From Paenibacillus sp. PL91 (GTDB taxonomy: Bacteria > Bacillota > Bacilli > Paenibacillales > Paenibacillaceae), in contig NZ_JABBYG020000009.1 of NCBI RefSeq assembly GCF_012935325.2, positions 222,195 through 286,194 of the forward strand: a DNA stretch of 64,000 nucleotides, written 5' to 3'. A program made the position numbers and the translations under genes. The notes under the pieces are model-generated. The model saw only the letters and a list, made by a program, of their open reading frames with translations. It made no database searches and was not told the origin of the DNA. Positions 28,011 to 36,953 of the stretch are shown here, piece by piece (position 1 is the stretch's first letter; each line of letters starts with the position of its first letter).

Positions 28011-28754
28011 ATGACATTTCCTCTGATTACGGCACATACCGGCTGCATGGGCGAGCCGGATAATACGGCGGGCTCCGCTCTGGCAGGAATCGCGCTTGGC
28101 GCAGACATTGTCGAGGATGACATTCGCGTTACGCGGGACGGCGTTCCCGTGCTGTTCCATGACGAATTTGTATCGCTGAAGGACGGTAAGCGGCTTGGCA
28201 TCTCTTCTTCAACTTACGAAGAGCTTTGCCAATTGGAGATTATTCCGGCGCATGCCCGAAGCAGCATGACGATCCGTCTCGTAACGCTCGACGAGCTGCT
28301 CGCGGTCGTTCGCGACGCCGGCTGCCGTGTGAATCTGGATATCAAAGTAAACGATGCCATCGCGCCAGCGGCGGCAGCCGTGCGAAAATACGGGCTGGAA
28401 GAGCGGGCATTTCTGAGCGGCTGCGGCGCGAACCGGGCGCTTCTGGCGGAAGCCGAGGCACCATGGCTTCCGAGACTGCTCAATGCCGACGCGGAATTGT
28501 TCCTTAACCTGGCTTATTCGGAGGCGGTCAAGCAGACCGTCGATGCCGCGATGGCCACATCCTGCTTCGGCATCAACATCCATCACCGCCTGATTCGGGA
28601 AGAGCTGCTCGCCTCTGCGGGCGACTGCGGACTGTTGATCTATGCGTGGACGGTCGACGAGCCGGACCTGATGGCGGCTTTGGCTGCGATGGGCGTCCGC
28701 TCCATCACGACCCGCCGCGTAGATCTGGCAATGGGGCTTAAGGCGGGCCGTTGA
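28011..28754 (+). CDS. Glycerophosphodiester phosphodiesterase family protein
   Basis: GDPD-type TIM-barrel protein of 247 residues. The metal-binding triplet EDD with the following RVTRDGVPVLFHDE is canonical, and the C-terminal IYAWTVDEP matches the family WTVN motif. The first motif reads HTGCM...DNT instead of the usual HRG...EN(T), so the conserved Arg after His is replaced by Thr. It probably hydrolyses glycerophosphodiesters in the cytoplasm, but the change may alter substrate choice. AAGGGGTGA precedes the ATG. It looks more GC-rich than the SLH gene before it. Confidence 0.85.
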   Translation: MTFPLITAHTGCMGEPDNTAGSALAGIALGADIVEDDIRVTRDGVPVLFHDEFVSLKDGKRLGISSSTYEELCQLEIIPAHARSSMTIRLVTLDELLAVVRDAGCRVNLDIKVNDAIAPAAAAVRKYGLEERAFLSGCGANRALLAEAEAPWLPRLLNADAELFLNLAYSEAVKQTVDAAMATSCFGINIHHRLIREELLASAGDCGLLIYAWTVDEPDLMAALAAMGVRSITTRRVDLAMGLKAGR

Positions 28755-28959
28755 AGGGAATACGGCGATCCAAGATTGATTTTCGGCCTGCAAACGAAAG
28801 ACGAGCGCCACCTTTTCGACTTCCTTAGGCGTTCCGGCATAGAAGCAATGATTAGTGTGCAAAAGGCTATCCTATTAGGTCATAAAGTGACCGGAAGGTC
28901 AGTCCTGCTCGTCTAATTAAGCTAACGGCGTGTTTGCGTGGCGGCATCCCGCCTTTTTG
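28755..28959. other. Possible gene remnant, repeat half-site and terminator
   Basis: The minus strand at about 28770-28862 reads plausible protein (HCFYAGTPKEVEKVALVF, then RLQAENQSW) that runs into the GDPD gene and is not a recognised family; it may be a remnant. TTAAGCTAACGG at 28917-28928 matches one arm of the dispersed repeat family. GGCGG-CATC-CCGCC followed by TTTTTG at 28940-28959 is a terminator on the plus strand. Confidence 0.4.
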
Positions 28960-29147
28960 TTTCAATAATTTGGATTGTTTTATAGGATTGAGGTAAAAAA
29001 GAGGCTATGAAATGAATCCTATAATGATCGATTTTCCAGATGAGTTTGATCGTTCTCTGGAATTTTCCAAAAGCAGGTCGGTTCCTCGCAGGCTCAATCA
29101 TGAATATGAGGAGCAGCAATTGCGCCGAAAACAAAGGGAGGAAACTA

Positions 29148-29657
29148 ATGGATTCGATTATTATTACACCAAAAGTCGGAATAGGTCCTTTTAAACTAGG
29201 AATGAGCGAATATGAGGTGAAAGAAACATTTAATGCTCATGATCATTGGCGTAGAACAAATAATGCATATAACCATAGTATTCTTGAAGAGTTATTTATA
29301 AAATTCGAGTATGATTCGAATAATACAGTGAAATTTATCGAGATGGTGAATCCTTCATATGCTGGCGTTTTCCATATTCCCTGTCTTTATAACGGTATAG
29401 ATGTATTCACAACGAAAGCGAGCGATTTGGTTAGTGAAATCAATAAAGAAACCAGCTATAACAGAGATTCCGAATCGGAAATGGGATTTATGTATGTTTT
29501 TCCAGAACTCCAATTGGCTTTTTGGAGAGAAAATGTAATAACTGAGGATCTCATGAACTCCGAGGACTTTTTACAAATGAGTCAAGAAAATCAGGAACTT
29601 GAGAAGAGGTATTTCTACTTCACTACAGTTTCTATTGCAGTACCAGGATACCGATAA
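29148..29657 (+). CDS. Hypothetical protein
   Basis: Soluble protein of 169 residues that begins with IITPKVGIGPFKLGMSEYEV, a pattern seen at the start of many uncharacterised bacterial proteins, some of them immunity-like. It is acidic and shows no signal peptide or membrane helix. The frame opens earlier at 29040, but GGGAGGAAACTA directly before ATG 29148 marks the start. A short upstream frame (29012-29194, MNPIMIDFPDEF) overlaps it and may be the relic of another gene. No function is assigned. Confidence 0.7.
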   Translation: MDSIIITPKVGIGPFKLGMSEYEVKETFNAHDHWRRTNNAYNHSILEELFIKFEYDSNNTVKFIEMVNPSYAGVFHIPCLYNGIDVFTTKASDLVSEINKETSYNRDSESEMGFMYVFPELQLAFWRENVITEDLMNSEDFLQMSQENQELEKRYFYFTTVSIAVPGYR

Positions 29658-29702
29658 CCGCAGGATTTAACATCGATGTAAGCTGAGCAAGTCGTTGTTA
29701 TG

Positions 29703-29816
29703 AACTAGCGGGTTATGATAGTTGAATAAATACGATGAAACGGCAGCCGACATAAGGTCTGTCGTTTTCCCACCTAAAGGGCAAGTTATATTCAAAGTAG
29801 CAATCCATAAGAAACG
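29703..29816 (+). repeat. Dispersed repeat A, degenerate copy
   Basis: A left-arm remnant (CTAGCGGGTTATGATAGTTGAATAA), a weak hairpin (CGGCAGCCGACA against TGTCGTTTTCC) and a right-arm remnant (AAAGGGCAAGTTATA) occur in the standard order. The last 18 bases, TAGCAATCCATAAGAAAC, are shared with the copy ending at 60398, so the element may extend beyond the right arm. Confidence 0.6.
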
Positions 29817-29961
29817 CAAAAAGTGTAATAAGCATATAATAAGTTTGTACAATTGAAAACTCAACTTGAAAGGAAGTTCGATCAATGGGAACACCGCAGC
29901 ATGTTGGCGATTCTAGAAGAGTTAAGTTTACGCAGGTTCGAGGAATTTAAAAGGAGGTAAC

Positions 29962-30741
29962 ATGAAAACAACCCGATCAAAAGACGGCACTACCTTAGCG
30001 TACGATGTCTACGGAAGTGGGCCAGCACTCCTATACATTACGGGAGCGAGCTGCTATCGCTCATTTAAGCCGATAGTGCAAGATGCCAAGGTATTCGCTA
30101 CTGAGTTCACGGTTTATAGCTATGACCGCCGTGGACGCGGTGATAGTGGCAACACACTTCCTTATTCTATAGAACGTGAAATTGAAGATATCGAAGCCAT
30201 GATTAATAAAGCCGGCGGCATGGCTTATTTGTATGGCCATTCTTCTGGTGCCGTGTTAGCACTTGAGGCTGCGCTGCTACTGGGCAGCAAAGTACAAAAA
30301 GTAGTTATGTATGATGCGTCATATGTGCACGATGAAAAAGAAAAGGCCGAATATAAACATTTAAGCCAAACCATACATAAACTACTCGATGATGGCAAAA
30401 ATGCAAAAGCAATGAGCACCTTTTTGAAGGGTATTGGCATGCCAAAAGTATTTGTTTTGTTGTTGCCGCTATTTCCTGGCTGGCGAACGATGAAAGCACT
30501 CTCTCCGACACTTGCGTATGATATTGCTCTAACTCAGGACATGCCACCCGTTGAACGGGCTACTAGGGTTTCCGTACCAACGCAAATCATCGTTGGCGAA
30601 AAAAGCCCCGCCGCAATACATGATGTCGGCCGTCAACTAACGAAGGCAATTCCAAGCGCAAAGTTCGCACATCTTCCAGGACAAGACCACATGGTTAATG
30701 CGAAAAGCCTGCTGCCTCTTCTTTCGGACTTTCTCAAGTAA
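29962..30741 (+). CDS. Alpha/beta hydrolase
   Basis: Alpha/beta-hydrolase fold protein of 259 residues. The oxyanion segment ITGASCYR, the YDRRGRGDSG turn, the nucleophile elbow GHSSG, and a C-terminal acid and His (GQDHMV) are in the usual order. No signal peptide. AAAAGGAGG precedes the ATG. Esterase, lipase-like or haloperoxidase-like activities are all compatible; substrate unknown. It stands alone between repeat elements. Confidence 0.87.
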   Translation: MKTTRSKDGTTLAYDVYGSGPALLYITGASCYRSFKPIVQDAKVFATEFTVYSYDRRGRGDSGNTLPYSIEREIEDIEAMINKAGGMAYLYGHSSGAVLALEAALLLGSKVQKVVMYDASYVHDEKEKAEYKHLSQTIHKLLDDGKNAKAMSTFLKGIGMPKVFVLLLPLFPGWRTMKALSPTLAYDIALTQDMPPVERATRVSVPTQIIVGEKSPAAIHDVGRQLTKAIPSAKFAHLPGQDHMVNAKSLLPLLSDFLK

Positions 30742-30784
30742 TTTGCTATTGATTAATATTTCTGATGCTTTCGATCATTGATAA

Positions 30785-30804
30785 TAGAGGCAGGATAACG
30801 CAAC
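30785..30804 (+). repeat. Dispersed repeat A, right-arm remnant
   Basis: AGAGGCAGGATAACGCAACA resembles the right-arm tail GGGCAGGATAACGCAAC of the copies at 50853 and 60103, but the CTAAC core is lost. Confidence 0.4.
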
Positions 30805-30857
30805 AATGGTTCTTAAAATCCGTAACTACTAAACCTATTTTATGGTAAAATGGAGCG

Positions 30858-30886
30858 AGAAAGGCCATCCTACAAAGAATGGCCGT
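30858..30886 (-). terminator. Terminator of the leftward low-complexity gene
   Basis: On the minus strand GGCCAT and ATGGCC enclose a ten-base loop and are followed by TTTCTC. It lies just past the stop codon of the gene at 30909. Confidence 0.55.
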
Positions 30887-30908
30887 TCACAAACTTGTTG
30901 GCTATTTA

Positions 30909-31445
30909 CTACCTCGATTTCTTTCTGTTCTTGCTAATCCATTTATTCAAAGCAGTTCCGCCTCCACCGACAGCGTGCTGCTGCCTGGTTCCTGCACTTT
31001 CAATTGCAGAGTTAGTCCCGCTCGTACTATATCTTCCGCCTCCGCTTGCCACCTGGGTAGCCGAGGCGTTCGCCGCATTTCTGGGAAGCTTGACGATCTG
31101 ATCATTAAAGACAATGACAATTTCTTTGCCGCAACGACGCGTTCCGGGCCAGGTATTGCCATGATAAAGTCCGCCATTGGCGCCTTTCAACCATTTGTTC
31201 TTGGCTGTTCCTCCTGCCCCGACGCTCTGTTGCTGCTGCGTATTCGGGGATTTAATAGCGGCGTTGTTGCCAGCAGCGCTGCTGCGGCCTGCACCGCTTG
31301 CAATTTGCGTCGTGTTGGGGGCGTTGGTAAATTGATGGTTTACGACGAACACCAGTCTGTCCATTCCAGTGATCGGCGTTCTTGCGATCATGCGTTTATT
31401 ACCATTTTTAATAATAATCGTGATCCGGTCTGATTTCATAACCAC
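30909..31445 (-). CDS. Low-complexity protein with internal duplication
   Basis: Basic protein of about 178 residues. After a beta-type N-terminus (MKSDRITIIIKNGNKRMI) it contains two related segments of about 45 residues, each with an ATQ(I/V)ASG.GR opening, a Ser/Gly/Asn stretch, a Gln-rich run (TQQQQSVGAGG or TRQQHAVGGGG) and a final NKW(L/I). The composition recalls spore-coat or exosporium proteins, but no family is recognised. GGGGAGG lies six bases before GTG 31445; an ATG at 31439 is the alternative. The opposite strand is also open here, which is an effect of the skewed composition. Confidence 0.6.
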   Translation of the reverse strand: MVMKSDRITIIIKNGNKRMIARTPITGMDRLVFVVNHQFTNAPNTTQIASGAGRSSAAGNNAAIKSPNTQQQQSVGAGGTAKNKWLKGANGGLYHGNTWPGTRRCGKEIVIVFNDQIVKLPRNAANASATQVASGGGRYSTSGTNSAIESAGTRQQHAVGGGGTALNKWISKNRKKSR

Positions 31446-31686
31446 ATGCATCCTCCCCATCGGGTTTTCTTAAGTATATGTCTATATCAAGAATCCGTAA
31501 GGGACATCTGTCGGGTAGTTAAATAAGATGTGATGCCAATAGGCGAAAAAAAGGGAACAAACGCAGGCGCACAAATTAGTGTTCTAATATTATTCGCTAT
31601 CATTATTGTTTTATTACAAAAAAAAAGTATAATTACACATAATATAAAGATTTTTTTGTAGAAATAAGATAAGAAGGTGGCTATTC

Positions 31687-32610
31687 TTGCTGGAACTCTC
31701 GATAAATGATTCTGATCGGTTGGTAAAGGTGGCACACGCACTCGGTACTCATACGAGAGTGGACATAATTAAGCTGCTGTTGACGAAACCCAATATCAAT
31801 ATCGTGGAAATTGCTGAAAAGCTTGGTATTCCCGTATCTACCGCGGCAAACAATGTCAAAGTGCTTGAAGAGGCTGAACTTATTGTAACAGAGCTCCAAC
31901 CCGCGACAAGAGGAGCAATGAAGGTGTGCAGCCGGAATTTCGATGATGTTCGCATCATTTTGAATCCAAACGGCTTTGAACAAAATACGAGCAAGGTTCT
32001 GGAAGTCGAGATGCCTATTGGTCATTTCATTAATTTTGACATTGTCCCCACCTGTGGAATGGCAAATACGGTTGGAGTGGTATTCCAAGAAGATCATCCG
32101 GACAGTTTCTATCATCCGGACAGCAGAACGGCGGAGCTTATTTGGTTCCGTAAAGGCTGGATTGAGTATCGCTTTCCGAGAAATCATCCTGCAGGGACTA
32201 GGATTCGGTCCCTTGAATTCTCTTTGGAATTGTGCTCCGAGGCTCCCAATTATAATAACGATTGGCCCTCTGAAATTACGGTTTGGGTTAATGACGTGGA
32301 AGTTGGATCATGGATATCACCCGGGGATTTCGGTGGACGCCGAGGTAAGCTTAATCCCTCTTGGTGGTATGGGAATGGTACTCAATATGGAATGCTTAAA
32401 ACCTGGTCGGTTGACATCAACCGGAGTTTGATTGATAAAGAGGAATGTTCGGCTACTACGTTGAATGACCTCCAACTGGCGGACAAACCCTTCATAACCT
32501 TCAGGATCGGAATCAAGGCCGATGCCAAGCATCAGGGCGGCATAAATTTGTTTGGAAAGGGATTCGGCGATTACCCGCAAGGCATTCTAATGCGCTTGGT
32601 GTACGATTAA
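31687..32610 (+). CDS. ArsR-like HTH regulator with large C-terminal domain
   Basis: Protein of 307 residues. Residues 1-85 form an ArsR-type winged helix (HTRVDIIKLLLTKP, IAEKLGIPVSTAANNVKVLE). The rest is rich in beta structure and aromatic residues (GMANTVGVVFQEDHPDSFY, WWYGNGTQYG) and probably folds as a jelly-roll-like sugar sensor. TTG start with AAGGTGG six bases upstream. It precedes GH43 and a second lpl-type transporter, so it is a likely one-component regulator of that locus. The DNA-binding half is clear; the sensor role is inferred. Confidence 0.8.
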   Translation: MLELSINDSDRLVKVAHALGTHTRVDIIKLLLTKPNINIVEIAEKLGIPVSTAANNVKVLEEAELIVTELQPATRGAMKVCSRNFDDVRIILNPNGFEQNTSKVLEVEMPIGHFINFDIVPTCGMANTVGVVFQEDHPDSFYHPDSRTAELIWFRKGWIEYRFPRNHPAGTRIRSLEFSLELCSEAPNYNNDWPSEITVWVNDVEVGSWISPGDFGGRRGKLNPSWWYGNGTQYGMLKTWSVDINRSLIDKEECSATTLNDLQLADKPFITFRIGIKADAKHQGGINLFGKGFGDYPQGILMRLVYD

Positions 32611-32616
32611 TTCTGC

Positions 32617-32666
32617 AATAAAAAGTTCCAGATGTATGGTTACATACATCTGGAACTTTTTTATTG
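32617..32666 (+). terminator. Terminator after the ArsR-like gene
   Basis: A near-perfect stem of about 20 pairs (AAAAAGTTCCAGATGTATG against CATACATCTGGAACTTTTT) with a GTTA loop, ending in TTTTTTATT. Confidence 0.9.
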
Positions 32667-32687
32667 CTTTAAAAGCAAAAATATAAA

Positions 32688-32701
32688 TGAAAACGTTGAC
32701 A
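32688..32701 (+). promoter_or_regulatory. cre box upstream of GH43
   Basis: TGAAAACGTTGACA fits the CcpA consensus TGWAANCGNTNWCA at every position, 112 bases before the GH43 start. Confidence 0.7.
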
Positions 32702-32812
32702 TCTCAGTCGAAAACAATTATTCTTTTGAATGTAAACATAAAAACTGTAATAAAACAAATTGTTTGGTTCTTTTTAATTAAAGAGCAGGAGAATTATTAA
32801 AGGAGGGCAATT

Positions 32813-33775
32813 GTGAGTCAATTCAGAAATCCTATACTCCCCGCAGGAGCAGATCCATGGATTATTAAGCATGAGGACGGCCATTATTACATGACGGTTA
32901 CGTTAAGAAATCATATTGCACTGTGGCGATCCCGGACAATGACGGGACTAGCGGCTGAGAAGCCGACAATCATATGGAATCCTGCCCCTTCAGGACCATA
33001 TTCGTATAATCTATGGGCACCGGAGCTTCATTATATTGAAGGTCAATGGTACATCTATTATACGGCGAACGATGGCGGCGGCGACGATACGAGAAGGATA
33101 TGTGTGCTTCAGCTCCTGGGAGATGATCCGTTAAGCGGCGAATGGATCTTTAAAGGGGCAATTAATACGGAACATCCGGGATTGGATGGAACAGTGCTCC
33201 CGCATAAGGGTGAATTGTATTTTTTCTACTCTGGATATGGCTATTTTCCCGATTATGGCTCCGCTATATATGCAGCCCGCATGGTCAATCCTTGGACATT
33301 GACAGGACCGAATGTGCTTATTACAGCGCCGACGGAAACCTGGGAGAAGCAAGGTGGGATGGCGATTAACGAGGGACCTGTGTTTTTGCGGCGCAACGGA
33401 ACCATATATCTTATTTTTTCGGCGAGTGCGACCTGGTCTGATGATTACTGTTTGGGGATGGCAATGATTTCCGAGTCCGATGATCTTCTGAAGGCATCAG
33501 CCTGGGTCAAGCATGAGGGACCGGTTTTTGCCAAAAATCCCGAACAGGGTGTATACGCCCCCGGACATAATAGCTTTACCATTTCACCGGACGGTACGGA
33601 GGATTGGATTGTCTACCACGCATATCCGTACTCCGAGGCTGAGCAAAAACGCTCAGACGGTTCGCCGCGCAGCATGCGGATTCAACGCTTCGGGTGGACA
33701 GAGGAAGGTGCGCCGGATTTTGGTGTACCATTGTCAACAGAGACGAGTATTCCTGCTCCGTCGGGTGAATGCTAA
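32813..33775 (+). CDS. GH43 family glycoside hydrolase, cytoplasmic
   Basis: Five-bladed propeller hydrolase of 320 residues. The catalytic base Asp14 lies in GADPW, the pKa-modulating Asp in LDGTVL and the acid Glu in NEGPVF. No signal peptide, so it acts on imported oligosaccharides as a beta-xylosidase or alpha-L-arabinofuranosidase. GTG start with AAGGAGGG upstream. A perfect cre box precedes it and another follows it before the transporter genes. It is distantly related to the GH43 proteins at 39797 and 41563. Confidence 0.9.
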   Translation: MSQFRNPILPAGADPWIIKHEDGHYYMTVTLRNHIALWRSRTMTGLAAEKPTIIWNPAPSGPYSYNLWAPELHYIEGQWYIYYTANDGGGDDTRRICVLQLLGDDPLSGEWIFKGAINTEHPGLDGTVLPHKGELYFFYSGYGYFPDYGSAIYAARMVNPWTLTGPNVLITAPTETWEKQGGMAINEGPVFLRRNGTIYLIFSASATWSDDYCLGMAMISESDDLLKASAWVKHEGPVFAKNPEQGVYAPGHNSFTISPDGTEDWIVYHAYPYSEAEQKRSDGSPRSMRIQRFGWTEEGAPDFGVPLSTETSIPAPSGEC

Positions 33776-34102
33776 GCGGCTTTTTTTCTGCTGAGAGCGC
33801 CTTAACAGGATCATTATATTTATAAAAAACATGAAATGAAAGCGTTGACAAAATTGATTTGTTTGCATATACTTCAACCAATTGTACAATTTTTTTGTAT
33901 AAAAACAAAAATTTAATTTATATCACGAGATCGAAGTGAGGGGCACACGTCAAATGAAGGGAGTGAAAATGCGGCTTAAAGCTTTAGAGAAAACCTTCAA
34001 TTGGCGATGACATGAAGCTATTCTGAGCTATTGCTTGGTCGCGGCGAAGGGGCTAGAAGACGGTTTCAATTAAATTGTTTTGTAACATAAAGGAGGAGAA
34101 AT
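33776..34102 (+). promoter_or_regulatory. Leader region of the second transporter operon with cre box
   Basis: TGAAAGCGTTGACA at 33837-33850 is a perfect cre match; its TTGACA end may also be a -35 element. The leader is about 250 bases long and contains a short frame (ATG 33954, 18 codons) with an inner AAGGGAG site, of doubtful meaning. AAGGAGGAG precedes the binding-protein start. No further gene is seen. Confidence 0.6.
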
Positions 34103-35845
34103 ATGAGTAATACGGCAAAACGATTTTTAAACATCCTGGCTTCATCGATACTGGTCGTTTCGGTTCTATCCGCTTGCACTAACAATGCCGGTAATAGCGC
34201 GAACAATGAACCTACCAATAATGGAAATGCTACCAAGGTCAATGAAAGCAGCAATGCCCCAGTTACTGATATAAGCAGTGATATACGTGGGAATACAGAA
34301 CCAACGCAAGAGCAGATTGATATGGTAAATAATACGTTGAATGATACATATCTAGGTGATGTTTTTGATGAAGTAATTCCAAATGATTATTCTGCTTATC
34401 CCTTTAAAGATGTAACGTTGGATGTGTGGTTGCCTGCTAATTCCGATATACCGGACATGAACAATCATGCTGTCCAGAAGCAAGTGGAAAAATTAACAGG
34501 AATTAAAGTGAATTTTATTACGCCGCCGGTGGGGCAGGAAGCGGATGCCTTCACTTTAATGATTTCGTCCGGTGAATTGCCTGACATCATCATTGAACCT
34601 AATCGTTATCCAGGAGGACTGGAAGCAGGTGTACAAGACGGTGCCTTTCTGGATATGTCGGATTTAATGGAAAAACACGCACCGAATTATACAGCTTGGC
34701 GTAATTCGGATGATACGAGAAGAAAAACGACTGTCACCGATGATGGTAAGCTGCTTGGCTTTTTCGGCATCGCACCTTATTCGGAGTGGACCTGGTTCGG
34801 GATGTTAATCAAGCAAGAAGCGTTGGACAAAACAGGAATGGAAGTTCCAACCACCATGGATGAGTGGCATGCATTCTTAACCAAGGCGAAGGAAGTCGGC
34901 TATTCTGAGCCGCTCAACTATGGATCAAACTACGGTCAAGTATTTACCGGAATCATTAACGGCGCTTATGGCGTATGGGATTGGACCTTCCTGGATGAGA
35001 ACGGGAAAGCTGCATGGGGACCGGCACAGCCGAAAGCCAAGGAATACCTGGCAACCATGCAACAATGGAACAAAGAAGGATTGCTTAATCGTGACTGGGC
35101 AACCGCAGACTTTAATCAAAGAATGTCCAGCGCAATCTCTAGTAAAACGGCTGCAATGATGGATTCTCCGGATACGATGTGGAGCTTCTGGAAACAGCAA
35201 AATAATATTGACTTTGTAGGCGCTTTGAATCCTGTGTTGAATGAAGGAGACAAATCGGCCACCACGTATAAGAATTTTAAAAGAACAGGTAACATTGCTG
35301 CCATCACAACCCAGGCCGAAAATGTAGAAGCAGCTATGGCATGGCTGGATTTCAACTATACGAAGAAGGGCTGGGAACTTTTAAACTATGGTGAATACGG
35401 ATCTGTACATTTGATTGATGACAAGGGCATGCCTTACTACCCTGCAAATAGTAATATGTACAACGACCCGGAAGGCCGGCCTGTATCTGTAGCTCTTAAT
35501 AATTACCGTAGACACAGTTGGCCGAATATCCGCGATGAGCATAATTCCAATCCATTGATTGTTGCAGAAGGAAGCTACTCTGGAGATATCCGTAAGTTAT
35601 GGACCGAAAGCATGGATACAAGCATGGCTATGCCTCCGATTTCATTTACAAAAGAAGAAGCGTCGCGGGAGGCGGAGCTTGGGAATCAGCTGTCAACGCT
35701 TAGAGGCGAATATTTTGCCAAAATTATTATGGGCGAAATGCCGGTAGATGCATATGACAAGTTCCTAACAGAAGCCAAAAAAATAGGCTTGGACGAGTTC
35801 CTCAGCATTCATCAGTCGGCGTTGGATCGGTATAACAATAGATAG
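34103..35845 (+). CDS. Oligosaccharide ABC transporter substrate-binding lipoprotein, second copy
   Basis: Lipoprotein of 580 residues with lipobox LSAC (Cys25), an Asn-rich tether and a large extracellular solute-binding domain of the LplA class (VWLPANSDIPDMN, KLTGIKVNFITPP). It delivers sugar to the permeases at 35963 and 36954. It is clearly diverged from the binding protein at 7767. Neighbouring GH43 and GH2 genes suggest an arabinose- or xylose-containing, or galactoside or glucuronide ligand. No ATPase gene is adjacent. Confidence 0.9.
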   Translation: MSNTAKRFLNILASSILVVSVLSACTNNAGNSANNEPTNNGNATKVNESSNAPVTDISSDIRGNTEPTQEQIDMVNNTLNDTYLGDVFDEVIPNDYSAYPFKDVTLDVWLPANSDIPDMNNHAVQKQVEKLTGIKVNFITPPVGQEADAFTLMISSGELPDIIIEPNRYPGGLEAGVQDGAFLDMSDLMEKHAPNYTAWRNSDDTRRKTTVTDDGKLLGFFGIAPYSEWTWFGMLIKQEALDKTGMEVPTTMDEWHAFLTKAKEVGYSEPLNYGSNYGQVFTGIINGAYGVWDWTFLDENGKAAWGPAQPKAKEYLATMQQWNKEGLLNRDWATADFNQRMSSAISSKTAAMMDSPDTMWSFWKQQNNIDFVGALNPVLNEGDKSATTYKNFKRTGNIAAITTQAENVEAAMAWLDFNYTKKGWELLNYGEYGSVHLIDDKGMPYYPANSNMYNDPEGRPVSVALNNYRRHSWPNIRDEHNSNPLIVAEGSYSGDIRKLWTESMDTSMAMPPISFTKEEASREAELGNQLSTLRGEYFAKIIMGEMPVDAYDKFLTEAKKIGLDEFLSIHQSALDRYNNR

Positions 35846-35883
35846 GTTCCATACAATCTGTGCAAGCGCAAGAACGGGGGGAC

Positions 35884-35905
35884 CCAGAAGGTCATGACCT
35901 TCTGG
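35884..35905 (+). terminator. Intercistronic hairpin after the second binding protein
   Basis: CCAGAAGGTC and GACCTTCTGG pair almost without loop (AT centre), and GGGG/CCC bases flank it. There is no T-run. The position matches the hairpin at 9487 in the first transporter operon, suggesting mRNA stabilisation of the binding-protein message. Confidence 0.65.
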
Positions 35906-35962
35906 CCCTAGTTATCATTTGCACATCAATTTGGAACACGAAGAAAAGCAGGTGATCGGATC

Positions 35963-36934
35963 ATGGAGATCCTCCAAAAGAATACGAAAATGGACAGCGT
36001 TAAGGTCACCCCAAGACCCAATAACAAGAAAATAAGGATTGTCAAAGACTTTAAAAAGAACTGGTTTGCTTACATGCTTGCCATCCCGGTGGTCGCCTGG
36101 TTCCTTATCTTTTGTTATGGGCCTATGTGGGGCGTTCTGATAGCCTTTAAGGATTTTAAACCGCTGTTAGGATTTGCCGAAAGTGATTGGGTAGGCTTCA
36201 AGCATTTTATCGATTTTTTTCAGGGTCCCTATTTTTGGCGTGTAGTCAAGAATACGCTTCTTCTTAATCTGTGGGGCCTCGCATTCGGCTTCACGGCTCC
36301 AATTTTATTAGCGTTGCTGTTAAATGAAATTCGTGCCGGCATATTTAAAAAGACCGTACAAACCATTACTTATATGCCTCATTTCATTTCCCTTGTAGTT
36401 GTCTGCGGTATCATCCATATCTTTACTGCGGATGAAGGAGTAGTCACACAAATTCTTCAATTCATTACGGGGAAGGAATATACTTCACTCCTTGGTTATT
36501 CCTCATTCTTTAGAGGGATCTATACCTTTTCCGGCATATGGCAAAATATAGGCTGGGACAGTATTATTTATCTGGCAGCGATGAGTACAATCAACCCTGC
36601 ATTATATGAAGCGGCCGAAATTGACGGTGTCGGACGTATTAATAAGATGTGGTATATTACACTGCCGCAGATCAGTCCTGTCATCATCATTTTATTTATT
36701 TTTGCTGTCGGCGGCATGATGGCTTCCGGACATGAGAAGATCATTCTGCTTTATAATCCTTTGACCTATGAAACAGCTGATAATATAGCATCCTATGTTT
36801 ATCGTAGAGGCTTGAGGGAAGCCAGTTTAAGCTTTTCCACTGCGGTCGGATTATTCAGTGCCTTGGTTAATTTTGCGCTTCTATGGATGACCAATAGGAT
36901 AGCCAGACGCACTTCGGAAGTTAGCCTATGGTAA
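35963..36934 (+). CDS. Sugar ABC transporter permease, LplB type, second copy
   Basis: Membrane protein of 323 residues with six predicted helices, the LplB-type N-terminal extension and the EAA loop (YEAAEIDGVGRINKM...LP). AGGTGAT precedes the ATG. It pairs with the LplC-type protein 19 bases downstream. Confidence 0.92.
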   Translation: MEILQKNTKMDSVKVTPRPNNKKIRIVKDFKKNWFAYMLAIPVVAWFLIFCYGPMWGVLIAFKDFKPLLGFAESDWVGFKHFIDFFQGPYFWRVVKNTLLLNLWGLAFGFTAPILLALLLNEIRAGIFKKTVQTITYMPHFISLVVVCGIIHIFTADEGVVTQILQFITGKEYTSLLGYSSFFRGIYTFSGIWQNIGWDSIIYLAAMSTINPALYEAAEIDGVGRINKMWYITLPQISPVIIILFIFAVGGMMASGHEKIILLYNPLTYETADNIASYVYRRGLREASLSFSTAVGLFSALVNFALLWMTNRIARRTSEVSLW

Positions 36935-36953
36935 GAAAGAAGGAAGGCGGGCT

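Noticed and set aside
28209..28862. Minus-strand frame of 217 codons across the GDPD gene
   Set aside because: Most of it is the antisense of a clear GDPD. Only its first 30 codons outside the gene look protein-like, and they are noted as a possible remnant.
30879..31433. Plus-strand frame of 184 codons opposite the low-complexity gene
   Set aside because: Cys- and Ser-rich content without domain; the minus strand has a ribosome binding site, a beta-type N-terminus and a downstream terminator.
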